Shown here: in pieces, positions 29,672-39,377 of the stretch
How the letters are laid out: the number at the start of each line of letters is the position of its first letter
How positions within the stretch are numbered: position 1 is the first letter of the stretch
NCBI RefSeq assembly: GCF_003259195.1
Contig: NZ_QJPK01000016.1
Location: forward strand, 21,364 to 85,363
Source: Paracoccus sediminilitoris
GTDB lineage: Bacteria > Pseudomonadota > Alphaproteobacteria > Rhodobacterales > Rhodobacteraceae
DNA length: 64,000 nt
Reading direction: 5' to 3'
Translations under genes and position numbers: made by a program
Notes under the pieces: generated by a model
Seen by the model: only the letters and a program-made list of their open reading frames with translations
What the model was told of the DNA's origin: nothing
The model's database searches: none

Positions 29672-30258
29672 GCGGCGGCCTCTGCCTTGGTGCAGCGGGA
29701 CAGGAAGGTGCGGATCATCTCGTGTCCGTTTTCAGAGGCGATGGATTCGGGGTGGAACTGCACGCCTTCGATCGGCAGATCGCGGTGGATCAGCCCCATG
29801 ATCGTCCCGTCATCCGAGGTCGCGGTGACGCGCAGGCAATCGGGCAGGCTTTCGGGCTGCACAGTCAGCGAATGATAGCGCGTGGCATTCATGGGCGAGG
29901 GGAGGCCTGCGAAGACCCCCGTGCCGTCATGGCTGATCGCATCGACCTTGCCATGCAGGATGCGCGTCGCGCGCACGATCTTGCCACCAAAAGCCTGGCC
30001 GATCGACTGATGGCCCAGGCACACGCCCAGCAGCGGGATGCGCCGATCCGCGGCCGCCTTGATCAGGTCCAGACAGATGCCCGCCTGATCGGGATCGCAG
30101 GGACCCGGAGAGATCACGATGCCGTCGGGGTCCAGCGCCAGCGCCTGATCGACGGTCAGTTGATCGTTGCGGCGCACCGTGACCTCGGCCCCCGCTTCGC
30201 CCATGTAATGGACCAGGTTCCAGGTGAAGCTGTCGTAATTGTCGATCAGAAGGATCAT
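29668..30258 (-). CDS. trpG: Anthranilate synthase glutamine amidotransferase subunit
   Basis: Supplies ammonia from glutamine to TrpE, 196 aa. The catalytic triad is visible: Cys in [11 protein letters not shown] near residue 80, and His/Glu in [10 protein letters not shown] near 170-175. It is the first gene of the leftward trpG-trpD-ung-trpC-moaC-moeA unit. Its partner trpE is on the other strand 3.9 kb away. Confidence 0.97.
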   Translation of the reverse strand: MILLIDNYDSFTWNLVHYMGEAGAEVTVRRNDQLTVDQALALDPDGIVISPGPCDPDQAGICLDLIKAAADRRIPLLGVCLGHQSIGQAFGGKIVRATRILHGKVDAISHDGTGVFAGLPSPMNATRYHSLTVQPESLPDCLRVTATSDDGTIMGLIHRDLPIEGVQFHPESIASENGHEMIRTFLSRCTKAEAAA

Positions 30259-30438
30259 CGGCTTGGCACCTTGTCGTCAGGGAACTTGGATCTTCGCGCG
30301 GCGGCGTGAACGGAGGCGGTGAATGGGGGCGGTTTCCCCCCGCAAAAGCGTCCGCTATAGATGGGGCAAAGCGCGGCCAAGGGTCAAGACCGGGCGATCA
30401 AAATGGCGCGACGGCGCCGCGAAGGACAAGAGGGGCAG

Positions 30439-31038
30439 ATGGCACGGGGAATTCTGACAGGCGCGGTTCATGGTGCGCTGCTGGGCGCGGCGGCCTTGGT
30501 GGGGCTGTCGTTGCTGGCGCCCCTGCCGCAGCCGCAGGACGCATCGCCGATGGTCGCCACCCCCGACGAAGGGGCGACACCTTCGGGGCGGATGGACCTG
30601 CCGGTGGGGTCGGAATTCGGGCGTGCGGGGGATGTGGCTCCGCGTGCGCCCACGCCGATCCGTGCTGGCGAAAGCGAACGTCAATCCGAACCCGTGGCGG
30701 TCACCGCCCCCGTGGCCGAGCCCGCGCCGCGCCCCGTGACGGATGACAATGCCAGGCCCGATACCCTTGCGGGAGACAGCATGCCGGCGCAGAGCCAGCC
30801 CGCGCCCTTCGATGCGGCCCCTGGCCTGCAACTGCCCGGTGGCGCCGCGGATGCGCCGATGACGCGCAGCCTGCCGGGGCTGGCGCCCGATGCACCCCAG
30901 GACAGCCTGCCGCAGCTGGCGGACAGCCCCAATGCTCAGGACGCGCAGCCCGATCCGGCCCCCGAGATGCCCGCACCGGGGCTGGACCTGTCGCTGCCCC
31001 CCGATCTGACCGATCTGCGCAAGATGGAGCGTAACTGA
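30439..31038 (+). CDS. Exported Pro/Ala-rich protein, likely remnant of a YibQ-type deacetylase
   Basis: A 199-aa protein: a short N-terminal membrane anchor (ARGILTGAVHGALLGAAALVG), a motif PVGSEFGR near residue 55, then a disordered proline/alanine-rich stretch to a stop after KMERN. In relatives this position near trp genes holds a divergent polysaccharide deacetylase whose N-terminus looks like this, but the deacetylase domain is absent here. That reading is inference. The ATG at 30439 is favoured by AGGGG 6 bases upstream. The aminotransferase gene starts one base after its stop. Confidence 0.6.
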   Translation: MARGILTGAVHGALLGAAALVGLSLLAPLPQPQDASPMVATPDEGATPSGRMDLPVGSEFGRAGDVAPRAPTPIRAGESERQSEPVAVTAPVAEPAPRPVTDDNARPDTLAGDSMPAQSQPAPFDAAPGLQLPGGAADAPMTRSLPGLAPDAPQDSLPQLADSPNAQDAQPDPAPEMPAPGLDLSLPPDLTDLRKMERN

Positions 31039-31039
31039 C

Positions 31040-32215
31040 ATGAACCCGATCAACCCCGCCCTGGCCGCCACCTTTGCCCCGCCGGTCATGGAGGCGCGCC
31101 GCTGGTTGCAGGGCGTCGATTTCCCGCCCGACCGGCCGCTGATCAATGTCAGCCAGGCGGCTCCCGTCGATCCGCCACCCCTGGGCCTGCGCCAGGCCAT
31201 CGCCGACGCCGCGCTGAACCGCCCCGAGGCGCATCTTTACGGTCCGGTGCTGGGCAATGGCGATCTGCGCGACGCGGTGGCGGCTCGGTTCGGCGCCGCC
31301 TATGGCGGGTCGCTGACGGGCGGCAACGTGGCGATCACGCAGGGCTGCAACCAGGCCTTCTGTGCGGCAATGGCGACATTGGCCGGGGCGGGGGACCAGG
31401 TGATCGTGCCGACACCCTGGTATTTCAACCACAAGATGTGGCTGGACATGTCCGGCGTTCAGACGGTGCCCTTGCCCTGTGGCGCGGCGATGTTGCCCGA
31501 CCCCGAGGAGGCGCGCGCCCTGATCACCCCGCGGACCCGCGCGATCGTGCTGGTGACGCCGAACAACCCATCGGGGGCGGAATATCCGGCCGAGCTGGTG
31601 GGGCGCTTCTTCGATCTGGCGCAAAGCCATGGGCTGGCGCTGGTGGTGGATGAGACCTATCGCGATTTCGACAGCCGCACAGGCGCGCCGCATGACCTGT
31701 TCCAGCGCCCCGATTGGGATCGCACGCTGGTCCAGCTTTACAGTTTTTCCAAGGCCTATCGCCTGACCGGGCATCGGGTCGGTGCGCTGGTCGCAGGCCA
31801 GGACCGCCTGGCCGAGGTCGAGAAATTCCTGGATACGGTCGCGATCTCTCCGTCGCAGCTGGGGCAGGTGGGGGCGGTCTGGGGGCTGGCGAACCTGGAC
31901 GACTGGCTGGCCGGCGAACGGGCCGAGATCCTGGCCCGCCGCCGTGCCACCGAAACCGCGCTTGCTGATCTGACCGGTTGGACGCTGAAAAGTGCCGGGG
32001 CGTATTTTGCCTGGGTGGAATATCCCTTCGCCGAAAGCTCGGCCGATCTGGCACGGCGCATGGTGTCGGAGATCGGGGTGCTGGCGTTGCCTGGAACGAT
32101 GTTCACGCCCGAAGGCGACCCGACCGGCGCGCGCCATCTGCGGCTGGCCTTTGCCAATGTCGATGCGGACGGGATCGCGCAATTGGCAGGGCGGCTGGCA
32201 CAGCTTGGGGCCTGA
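31040..32215 (+). CDS. PLP-dependent class I/II aminotransferase
   Basis: A 391-aa fold-type I aminotransferase. The PLP lysine is in YSFSKAYRLTGHRVGAL near residue 240, and VTPNNPSGAEYP near 170 and the N-terminal INVSQAAP fit the aspartate/aromatic aminotransferase group. The substrate is not determined; closeness to trpE allows a role in aromatic amino acid metabolism, but this is weak evidence. It follows the exported protein without a gap. Confidence 0.85.
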   Translation: MNPINPALAATFAPPVMEARRWLQGVDFPPDRPLINVSQAAPVDPPPLGLRQAIADAALNRPEAHLYGPVLGNGDLRDAVAARFGAAYGGSLTGGNVAITQGCNQAFCAAMATLAGAGDQVIVPTPWYFNHKMWLDMSGVQTVPLPCGAAMLPDPEEARALITPRTRAIVLVTPNNPSGAEYPAELVGRFFDLAQSHGLALVVDETYRDFDSRTGAPHDLFQRPDWDRTLVQLYSFSKAYRLTGHRVGALVAGQDRLAEVEKFLDTVAISPSQLGQVGAVWGLANLDDWLAGERAEILARRRATETALADLTGWTLKSAGAYFAWVEYPFAESSADLARRMVSEIGVLALPGTMFTPEGDPTGARHLRLAFANVDADGIAQLAGRLAQLGA

Positions 32216-32282
32216 TCCACTTGTGGCGCGGGGCGCGGCGTCCTAAAGACGGCAAAGACACGACCACGAGGAAGGCCGCGCC

Positions 32283-34178
32283 ATGTCACAGCTGCGAACC
32301 AAGGGCAAATCAACCGTCGTCTGGATCCTTTTGGGTCTGATGGTCCTGGGGTTGGGGGGCTTCGGCGTCACCAGCTTTTCAGGGGGCACGACCGAGGTCG
32401 GCTCGGTCGGCGATACCAAGATCACCGCGGATGAATACGCCCGCGCCCTGCAGAACGAGATGCGCAACCTGTCGCAGCAGACCGGGCAGCAGATCACCAT
32501 GGCGCAGGCCCAGCAGATGGGGCTGCCCGCGATGGTTCAGGGCCAGCTGATCGGCGCGGCGGCGCTCGCCGAACAGGCGCGCCGCATCGGCGTTTCCGTG
32601 GGCGATGAGAAGGTCGCCGAAACGATCATGCAGGCAGGTGCCTTCCAGGGGCCGAACGGCAGGTTCGACCGCACCGCCTATTCCGAGATCCTGCGCCGCG
32701 AACGTCTGACCGAGGCCGATTTCGAAGCGACCGTTCGCGACGACGAATCCCGCCTGATCCTGCAGCGCGCCATTGCGGGCGGGGTCGAGGCCCCCACGCC
32801 GATGGTCGATCAGACCGCGCGCTGGCTGTTGCAGACGCGCGATTTCGCTTGGCGCGAACTGACCGCGGATGATCTGGCCGAACCCATCGCCGATCCCGAC
32901 GAGGCGACGCTGAAAGCATGGCACGAGGCCAATGGCGCACGTTTCACCGCACCCGAAACCCGCAAGATCAGCTATGCCTGGGTCAATCCGGACATGCTGT
33001 CATCGGAAGTCGAAGTCGACGAAGAGGCCCTGCGCGCCGTCTATGACCGCAACATCGATCAGTTCCAGCGCCCTGAGCGCCGGATGGTCGGCCGCCTTGT
33101 CTTCCCGACCGAGGCCGACGCGCAAGCCGCCCGTGACCAGATCGACGCCGGCGAAAAGCCCTTCGAAGCCTTCGTGATCGACCGTGGCCTGTCGCTGGAT
33201 GATATCGACCTGGGCGAGGTGACGCGCCAGGATCTGGGGCAGGCCGCCGATACCGTCTTTGCCGCCGAACAGCCCGGTGTCGTGGGCCCGGTCCAGACCG
33301 ATCTGGGCCCGGCGCTGTTTTCCGTAAACGCGATCCTTGATCCCGTCGACATCCCGTTCGAAGAGGCGCGCGACGATCTGCGCGGCGAGGCAGCCCTGAG
33401 CCGTGCCGCCCGCCAGATCCAGGACCGTACGCCCGACTATGAAGACCTGCTGGCCGGTGGTGCCACGCTGGAGGAGCTGGCCGAGGAGACGGAGCTGGAA
33501 TTGGGGCAGGTGGACTGGACTGCCGAGGGCAATCCCGAGGAAGGCAGCATCGCCGGTTACGAAGGTTTCCGCGAACGTGCCGCAGACATCACCGCCAGCG
33601 ATTTCCCGCAGCTGTTCGAACTGGCCGATGGCGGTGTCTTCGCCATGCGACTGGACGAAATCGTGCCGCCGACCCTGAAGCCCTTCGACACGGTCCGGGA
33701 CGAGGTTCTGGCCGATTGGAAACAGGCCGAACTGCAGCGCCGCCTGCTGGACTTGGCCGCCGAACAGCGTCTGGCTGCCGTGGCGCAGACCTCGCCCGGA
33801 GCGGATGCAGAACCGCAGGCCGAGGCGGTCGAAGAACCCGCCGCCGTCGATTGGACGACCGAAACCGACATGTCGCGCAGCGATTACATGCGTGGTTTGC
33901 CGCCCGAGATCCTGTCCCAGGCCTTTGCGATGGCCGAGCCGGGCGATGTCGGGGTCGTCGATGCGGGTGACCGGGTCTTTGTGCTGCGCCTGGATCAGAT
34001 CAGCGATGCGGACCTCTCGACCGAGGATGCGACGCAGATCGTCGACAGCGTCAAGTCGCGTCTGGACCAGTCCTTGCAGGGCGACATCTTCGACTATTAC
34101 GCCCGCCATGTTCAGCGCAATTCCAAGGTGCAGATCGACCAGCAGGCCATCAACGCCATCAACGCGCAGGTTCAGTGA
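32283..34178 (+). CDS. ppiD: PpiD-type peptidyl-prolyl isomerase, SurA N-terminal domain
   Basis: Membrane-anchored periplasmic folding factor, 631 aa. A single N-terminal membrane helix covers about residues 14-34, followed by a SurA_N-like chaperone segment (VGDTKITADEYARALQNEM to about residue 175) and a parvulin-like central region. A second parvulin-type repeat is near the C-terminus (EMAEP-type AMAEPGDVGVV). Its stop overlaps the trpE start (ATGA), a pairing often seen in this bacterial group. Confidence 0.85.
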   Translation: MSQLRTKGKSTVVWILLGLMVLGLGGFGVTSFSGGTTEVGSVGDTKITADEYARALQNEMRNLSQQTGQQITMAQAQQMGLPAMVQGQLIGAAALAEQARRIGVSVGDEKVAETIMQAGAFQGPNGRFDRTAYSEILRRERLTEADFEATVRDDESRLILQRAIAGGVEAPTPMVDQTARWLLQTRDFAWRELTADDLAEPIADPDEATLKAWHEANGARFTAPETRKISYAWVNPDMLSSEVEVDEEALRAVYDRNIDQFQRPERRMVGRLVFPTEADAQAARDQIDAGEKPFEAFVIDRGLSLDDIDLGEVTRQDLGQAADTVFAAEQPGVVGPVQTDLGPALFSVNAILDPVDIPFEEARDDLRGEAALSRAARQIQDRTPDYEDLLAGGATLEELAEETELELGQVDWTAEGNPEEGSIAGYEGFRERAADITASDFPQLFELADGGVFAMRLDEIVPPTLKPFDTVRDEVLADWKQAELQRRLLDLAAEQRLAAVAQTSPGADAEPQAEAVEEPAAVDWTTETDMSRSDYMRGLPPEILSQAFAMAEPGDVGVVDAGDRVFVLRLDQISDADLSTEDATQIVDSVKSRLDQSLQGDIFDYYARHVQRNSKVQIDQQAINAINAQVQ

Positions 34179-35683
34179 TGCAGCTGACGCCCGATTTCGA
34201 ATCCTTCAAGGCGCAATGGGCTGCGGGTCACAACCAGCTGGTCACCATCCGTTTGGCGGCCGATCTGGACACGCCCGTCAGCCTGATGCTGAAACTGGCC
34301 GAGGCTGCCCCGCAGAGCTTCATGCTGGAATCCGTCACCGGGGGCGAGGTTCGCGGTCGTTATTCGATCGTCGGCATGAAGCCCGACCTGATCTGGGAAT
34401 GCCGCGACGGCAAGGCCCGGATCAACCGGCAGGCCCGCTTTACCGAAGACTTCGAGGATGATGCCCGTCCCGCGCTGGACAGCCTGCGCGCCCTGATCGC
34501 AGAGAGCCGGATCGAGACCATGCCCGAGGGCGTGCCGCCGGTGGCCGCGGGGCTGTTCGGCTATCTGGGCTATGACATGATCCGGCTGGTCGAACACCTG
34601 CCGCATGTGAACCCCGACCCGCTGGACACGCCCGATGCGATGATGATGCGGCCATCCGTCGTGGCGGTGCTGGATGGGGTCAAGGGCGAGGTGACGCTTT
34701 GTGCGCCCGCGTGGCATGACGGGAACGACAATGCGCGCGCCGCCTATGCGCGTGCCGCCGAACGGGTGATGGATGCGCTGCGGTCGCTGGACCGCCAGCC
34801 GACCGAACCGCGCGCCTTGGGCCATGACATGCAGATCGGCGCGCCCGTGTCGAACTTTGCCAAGGCCGACTATCTGTCGGCTGTGGAAAAGGCCAAGGAA
34901 TACATCCGTGCGGGCGACATCTTCCAGGTGGTGCCCAGCCAACGCTGGCGGCTGGATTTCCCGCTGCCGCCCTTTGCGCTTTATCGCAGTCTGCGGCGCA
35001 CCAACCCGTCGCCCTTCATGTTCTTCCTGAACATGGGCAGCTTCCAGATCGTCGGCGCCAGCCCCGAGATCCTGGTCCGCCTGCGCGATGGCGAAGTCAC
35101 GATCCGCCCCATCGCGGGCACCCGTCCGCGGGGCGCGGACGAAGCCGAGGACCGGGCGCTGGAGGCCGATCTGCTGGGCGACCAGAAGGAACTGGCCGAG
35201 CATCTGATGCTGCTGGATCTGGGGCGCAATGACGTGGGGCGGGTCGCCAAGCCCGGCACCGTGCGACCGACCGAAAAATTCGTCATCGAACGCTATAGCC
35301 ACGTGATGCATATCGTGTCGAACGTGGTGGGGCAGTTGCGCGATGGCGAGGATGCCCTGTCGGCGCTGCTGGCGGGTCTGCCCGCAGGCACCGTATCAGG
35401 TGCGCCCAAGGTTCGCGCCATGCAGATCATCGATGAGCTGGAGCCGGAGAAGCGCGGCGTTTATGGCGGTGCTGTCGGCTATTTCGCCGCCAATGGCGAA
35501 ATGGACATGTGCATCGCCTTGCGCACGGGCGTGGTCAAAGACCAGGCGCTGTATATCCAGGCTGGCGGCGGCGTTGTTTATGACAGCGACCCCGAGGCCG
35601 AGTTCGAGGAAACGATGAACAAAAGCCGCGCCCTGCAACGTGCCGCCGAAGCGGCGGCGCAATTCGTCCGCGGAAACTCCTGA
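34175..35683 (+). CDS. trpE: Anthranilate synthase component I
   Basis: Converts chorismate to anthranilate with TrpG, 502 aa. The chorismate-binding core covers about residues 225-490: IFQVVPSQRW, PSPFMFFLNMG, GTRPRGADEAED, LLDLGRNDVGRV and GTVSGAPKVRAM. The feedback-inhibition region near residue 45 (LESVTGGEVRGRYS) is present. It is coupled to ppiD and ends before a strong hairpin; no leader peptide for attenuation is seen. Confidence 0.97.
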   Translation: MMQLTPDFESFKAQWAAGHNQLVTIRLAADLDTPVSLMLKLAEAAPQSFMLESVTGGEVRGRYSIVGMKPDLIWECRDGKARINRQARFTEDFEDDARPALDSLRALIAESRIETMPEGVPPVAAGLFGYLGYDMIRLVEHLPHVNPDPLDTPDAMMMRPSVVAVLDGVKGEVTLCAPAWHDGNDNARAAYARAAERVMDALRSLDRQPTEPRALGHDMQIGAPVSNFAKADYLSAVEKAKEYIRAGDIFQVVPSQRWRLDFPLPPFALYRSLRRTNPSPFMFFLNMGSFQIVGASPEILVRLRDGEVTIRPIAGTRPRGADEAEDRALEADLLGDQKELAEHLMLLDLGRNDVGRVAKPGTVRPTEKFVIERYSHVMHIVSNVVGQLRDGEDALSALLAGLPAGTVSGAPKVRAMQIIDELEPEKRGVYGGAVGYFAANGEMDMCIALRTGVVKDQALYIQAGGGVVYDSDPEAEFEETMNKSRALQRAAEAAAQFVRGNS

Positions 35684-35713
35684 CCGCCTGCGGCCAGCCT
35701 GCGTGACAATGGA

Positions 35714-35739
35714 AAAGGCGGCCCAATCGGGCCGCCTTT
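35714..35739. terminator. Rho-independent-type terminator after trpE
   Basis: An 11-bp stem, AAAGGCGGCCC with GGGCCGCCTTT, and a 4-base loop (AATC). It lies 30 bases after trpE and 35 bases from the convergent PRC-barrel gene, with A and T runs on both sides, so it can work in both directions. Confidence 0.8.
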
Positions 35740-35774
35740 CTGTCAGATCCCATAAAAGGTCCGAACCTTGCCGA

Positions 35775-36578
35775 TCAGTTGGCAGGTGCGGTTTCCGTTT
35801 CGGTTTCAGTCTCCATGTCCATTTCCTCGGCGGGAGCGTCTGCATTCATGTCGCTCTCCATCTCGGCATTGTCTTCCATCGCGTCTTCGGTCGCCACCGG
35901 CTGACCTTCAACGGTGCCTTCGGTTTCCATGGTTGCGGGCTCGGTTGCCATCGTATCGGTTGCTGCCGGATCGGTCGCCATGGTGTCGGTCGCTGCCGGA
36001 TCGGTTGCCATCGTATCCGTGGCCATTTCGCCTTCCGCTTCCTGGTCGCGGAAGACATATGCCGGTGCGGCGTCAGCTTCTTCTTCGGTCAGGTCGGTGG
36101 TGATCTGCTGAGCGTCCGAATTGATCATCAGGTCGGTCCACGGAAGGGCGATCTGCTTTTCACCGATGCCCAGGAAACCGCCGACGCCGATGACTGCTGC
36201 CTTCATTTCGCCGGTTTCGCTATCGACGATCAGATCGTTGATGTCGCCGATTGCGCTACCATCGGGCGAGGTCACCGACGTACCAGTGATCCAGTCAACG
36301 CGCCATTCGTTTTCGGCCTGCTGCTGCTCGACCTTTTCGGCGGCCGAAGCTGCGGCTGCTGCGTCGTCACCTTCTGCGGTTTCCATCGCGGGATCTGCTG
36401 CCGGATCGGCCATCGTATCTGCTGCAGGATCGGCCATGGTGTCGGTCGTATCCGTGCCCATCGGCGCGGTTTCGGTCGTTTCCATCTCAGGATCGGCTGC
36501 GGGCGCGGTGTCCTGAGCGAAAGCGGCGCCAAAGGTCATCGGCAGGGCAACGGCAGTGGTCAAAAGAAGATTACGCAT
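35775..36578 (-). CDS. Exported PRC-barrel protein with acidic repeats
   Basis: A 267-aa secreted protein with signal peptide MRNLLLTTAVALPMTFGAAFAQ. A PRC-barrel domain covers about residues 88-165 (ITGTSVTSPDGSAIGDIND and VGGFLGIGEKQIALPW). It is flanked by two low-complexity acidic regions made of repeated units: ADTMADPA before the domain and DPAATDTMAT after it. The function is unknown; PRC barrels mediate protein binding. The ATG at 36578 is preferred, with AGGAGG just upstream. Downstream it meets the trpE terminator. Confidence 0.8.
   Translation of the reverse strand: MRNLLLTTAVALPMTFGAAFAQDTAPAADPEMETTETAPMGTDTTDTMADPAADTMADPAADPAMETAEGDDAAAAASAAEKVEQQQAENEWRVDWITGTSVTSPDGSAIGDINDLIVDSETGEMKAAVIGVGGFLGIGEKQIALPWTDLMINSDAQQITTDLTEEEADAAPAYVFRDQEAEGEMATDTMATDPAATDTMATDPAATDTMATEPATMETEGTVEGQPVATEDAMEDNAEMESDMNADAPAEEMDMETETETETAPAN
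35941..36018. repeat. 30-bp tandem repeat in the PRC-barrel gene
   Basis: Two full and one partial 30-bp units, each coding for a ten-residue DPAATDTMAT-like block in the C-terminal acidic region. The length is a multiple of three, so copy-number change would keep the frame. Confidence 0.75.
36397..36444. repeat. 24-bp tandem repeat in the PRC-barrel gene
   Basis: Two nearly identical 24-bp units coding for ADTMADPA-like octapeptides in the N-terminal acidic region. Also in frame. Confidence 0.7.
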
Positions 36579-36658
36579 AGTGTCCTCCTGGTTTTCCATT
36601 TGCGGGCGGCGTTTGCATCCCGCGATTGAGTTCACAATGCGCAGATCCCGACAGAGGT

Positions 36659-36685
36659 TCCCCGCCAAAATGAGTTCGGCGGGGA
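36659..36685 (-). terminator. Hairpin after gpt
   Basis: An 8-bp stem (TCCCCGCC and GGCGGGGA) with an 11-base loop, 28 bases past the gpt stop and ahead of the PRC-barrel gene on the same strand. No clear T tract. Confidence 0.5.
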
Positions 36686-36713
36686 CCAGGCAAAAAGTCT
36701 TTGTGATGGAACC

Positions 36714-37202
36714 TTAATCCTCGCCGCGGAACGGCTGGACATATTGCAGTGCCATGTCCCACGGGAAATAGATCCAGGTATCCTGGCTGACCTCGGTGAC
36801 ATAGCTGTTCACCATCGGCTTGCCCTTTGGCTTGGCATAGACGGTGGCCATGTGCGCCTTGGGATACATCTCGCGGATCAGTTCCAGCGTGCGGCCGCTG
36901 TCGACCAGATCGTCGACGACCAGAATGCCGTCGCCGTCGCCCATCAGCTCGGGGTCGGGTTTTTTCAGGACCGTCAGCCCGGACTGTTCCTGCCGGTGAT
37001 AGGATTTCACGCTGATCGTGTCGATCGTGCGGATGTCCAGTTCGCGTGCCACGATCATCGCGGGGACAAGCCCGCCCCGGGTCACGGCCAGAACGGCGCG
37101 CCATTCCTGTTCTTCCATGCGCCATGCCAGCGCACGCGCATCGCGGTGCAGCTGATCCCAGCTGATGTGAAAACCTTTTTCGTGGGGCAGACGATCCGTC
37201 AT
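36714..37202 (-). CDS. gpt: Xanthine-guanine phosphoribosyltransferase
   Basis: Salvages xanthine and guanine with PRPP, 162 aa. The PRPP motif [13 protein letters not shown] is at about residue 95, and the N-terminal half has [21 protein letters not shown]. The C-terminus WIYFPWD near residue 145 matches the purine-binding hood. The start lies 16 bases from the LysE exporter stop, with AAGGAAAAAG upstream, and both are leftward. Confidence 0.93.
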   Translation of the reverse strand: MTDRLPHEKGFHISWDQLHRDARALAWRMEEQEWRAVLAVTRGGLVPAMIVARELDIRTIDTISVKSYHRQEQSGLTVLKKPDPELMGDGDGILVVDDLVDSGRTLELIREMYPKAHMATVYAKPKGKPMVNSYVTEVSQDTWIYFPWDMALQYVQPFRGED

Positions 37203-37218
37203 GCGTCTTTTTCCTTCC

Positions 37219-37833
37219 TCAGGGATTCACGACCAGCGAAAGGCCCAGCAACGCGATTGCCAGGCCGGCCCCCCGGTCGATCCAGAACTTTGCGGTATAA
37301 TAGCGGTCCCGCAACCACGGCAGCGCCATCAGACTGGCCAGTGCGGTATAGAATAACAGCTCGACGGACAAGGCTGTGACATAGATCGTGCCCTTGTCGG
37401 CGATGCTCAGCGCAGCAGGAAAGATCGACAGCAGCACCGCCGAATAGAAAAGCGCGGGCTTGGGGTTGGACAGGTTCAGGGCCATCCCCGACCACAGGCC
37501 GATGCCGCGTTTCGCGGATGCGGGATCGGGCAGGGGGTCGGCGGCGTGGCGCCACATCTTTGTGGCGATCCACAGCAGATAGACCCCGCCCAGGACGCGC
37601 ATCAGTGTCAGGGTCAATGGCAGCAGGCGGAAGATGACCGTCAGGCCCAGCAAGGCGAACAGGCACCAGACCGATGCCCCGACCGCCAGACCCCAGCCAT
37701 AGGGCAGGGCGCGCCTGCGGCCATAGGCGAAGGACCCTTGGCTGATGGCTATGACGCCGGGCCCCGGCGACAGGATCGCCACGGCCAGGGTCGCCACGAA
37801 GATGCCAAGCTGGTCGGCCGAGATGGTGATCAT
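37219..37833 (-). CDS. LysE family amino-acid exporter
   Basis: A 204-aa membrane protein with about six hydrophobic segments. The LysE/RhtB signature appears at the N-terminus ([22 protein letters not shown]). It probably exports an amino acid or its derivative; the substrate is unknown. The true start is at 37833, since the open frame above it lies over fabI in another frame. It is only 20 bases past fabI and may be co-transcribed with it. Confidence 0.85.
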   Translation of the reverse strand: MITISADQLGIFVATLAVAILSPGPGVIAISQGSFAYGRRRALPYGWGLAVGASVWCLFALLGLTVIFRLLPLTLTLMRVLGGVYLLWIATKMWRHAADPLPDPASAKRGIGLWSGMALNLSNPKPALFYSAVLLSIFPAALSIADKGTIYVTALSVELLFYTALASLMALPWLRDRYYTAKFWIDRGAGLAIALLGLSLVVNP

Positions 37834-37853
37834 GCCCGGCCGCCCCGCGGATC

Positions 37854-38681
37854 TCAGTCTTTCTTGACGGTCGCGATGTCGGGCGCGTCGACGGCCTTCA
37901 TGCCGACCACGTGATAGCCCGCATCGACGTGATGCGTCTCGCCCGTGACACCGGCCCCAAGGCGCGACAGCAGGTAGAGGGCGGAATTGCCGACATCCTC
38001 CTGCGTGACATTGCGACGCAGCGGAGAGTTCAGCTCGTTCCACTTCATGATGTAGCGGAAGTCGCCGATGCCCGATGCGGCCAGCGTCTTGATGGGGCCC
38101 GCGCTGATGGCGTTGACGCGGATGTTGTCCTTGCCGAAATCCTCAGCCAGGTAGCGGACCGATGCCTCCAGCGCGGCCTTGGCGACACCCATGACGTTGT
38201 AATGCGGCATGACGCGTTCGGCGCCGTAATAGGTCAGCGTCAGCATCGACCCGCCATCGGTCATCATCGCGGCTGCCCGGCGGGCGACGGCGGTGAAGGA
38301 ATAGACCGAAATATCCATGGTCATCAGGAAGTTGTCGCGCGTGGTTTCAGCATAGCGACCGCGCAGCTGTTCCTTGTCGGAAAAGCCGATGGCGTGGACG
38401 ATGAAGTCCAGCTTGTCCCATTCCGCGGCCAGTTTCTCGAACAATCCGTCGATGGATGCGCTGTCCGACACGTCGCAGGGCAGCACCAAGTCCGAGCCGA
38501 GCTGAGCTGCCAGTGGGTCGACGCGCTTCTTCAGCGACTCGCCCTGATAGCTGAAGGCCAGCTCGGCGCCCTCGGCGGCCAATGCTTTGGCGATGCCCCA
38601 TGCAATCGACTTGTCATTGGCCAATCCCATGATCAGACCGCGCTTGCCGGCCATCAGGCCCGACCTCTGCTCGCTTGACAT
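37854..38681 (-). CDS. fabI: Enoyl-ACP reductase, NADH
   Basis: Last reduction step of fatty-acid elongation and the triclosan target in many bacteria; 275 aa. The dinucleotide region [20 protein letters not shown] is typical of FabI, and the catalytic Tyr/Lys pair is in [12 protein letters not shown] near residue 165. The later [13 protein letters not shown] block is also conserved. It is divergent from pdxH across 76 bases. Confidence 0.95.
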   Translation of the reverse strand: MSSEQRSGLMAGKRGLIMGLANDKSIAWGIAKALAAEGAELAFSYQGESLKKRVDPLAAQLGSDLVLPCDVSDSASIDGLFEKLAAEWDKLDFIVHAIGFSDKEQLRGRYAETTRDNFLMTMDISVYSFTAVARRAAAMMTDGGSMLTLTYYGAERVMPHYNVMGVAKAALEASVRYLAEDFGKDNIRVNAISAGPIKTLAASGIGDFRYIMKWNELNSPLRRNVTQEDVGNSALYLLSRLGAGVTGETHHVDAGYHVVGMKAVDAPDIATVKKD

Positions 38682-38757
38682 GTCCCGTCCCTCGCGCTTT
38701 CAACCGTTTCAGCGGTGATTATGCCGTTTACCCTGCCGCATCAAGCACAAGGAACGG

Positions 38758-39375
38758 ATGATGACAGATCGGACCGGAATCTTTGCGGGTGATGACCCGT
38801 TCGACATCATGCGCGCTTGGTTGGCCGAAGCTGAAAAATCCGAGATCAACGATCCCACTGCCATCGCGCTGTCCACCGTCGATGCCGAGGGCATGCCCGA
38901 CACGCGGATGGTGCTGCTGAAGGATATCGACGGTCAGGGAGCTGACGGGTCGTTCGTGTTCTATACCAATTACGACAGCGCCAAGGGCCGCCAGATCAGC
39001 GCCACCGGCAAAGCCTCTTTCGTGATGCACTGGAAATCGCTGCGCCGTCAGATCCGCGTCCGCGGCACCGTCACCCGCGAGGAAGGCCCGCAGGCGGACG
39101 CCTATTACGCCAGCCGCGCATTGAAGAGCAGGCTGGGGGCATGGGCCTCGCCGCAATCGCAACCGCTGAAGGACCGTGCAACCCTGGTTGCGGCCGTTGC
39201 CAAAATGTCATTGAAGCACGGAACCAATCCTGCCCGCCCACCTTTCTGGGGAGGCTTCCGAATCACTCCGACCCAGATCGAGTTCTGGGCCGATGGCGCG
39301 TTTCGCCTTCACGACCGTTTTGTATGGGTCAGACAGGCGGAAGGCTGCTGGAAAGTGACCCGGCTTGCACCCTGA
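38758..39375 (+). CDS. pdxH: Pyridoxamine 5'-phosphate oxidase
   Basis: Oxidises pyridoxine/pyridoxamine phosphate to PLP using FMN, 205 aa. The FMN-binding [11 protein letters not shown] and the segment RMVLLKDID are present. The C-terminal dimerisation block holds RLAP at the end, and the substrate region is [13 protein letters not shown]. The ATG at 38758 gives the usual length. Confidence 0.94.
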   Translation: MMTDRTGIFAGDDPFDIMRAWLAEAEKSEINDPTAIALSTVDAEGMPDTRMVLLKDIDGQGADGSFVFYTNYDSAKGRQISATGKASFVMHWKSLRRQIRVRGTVTREEGPQADAYYASRALKSRLGAWASPQSQPLKDRATLVAAVAKMSLKHGTNPARPPFWGGFRITPTQIEFWADGAFRLHDRFVWVRQAEGCWKVTRLAP

Positions 39376-39377
39376 GC

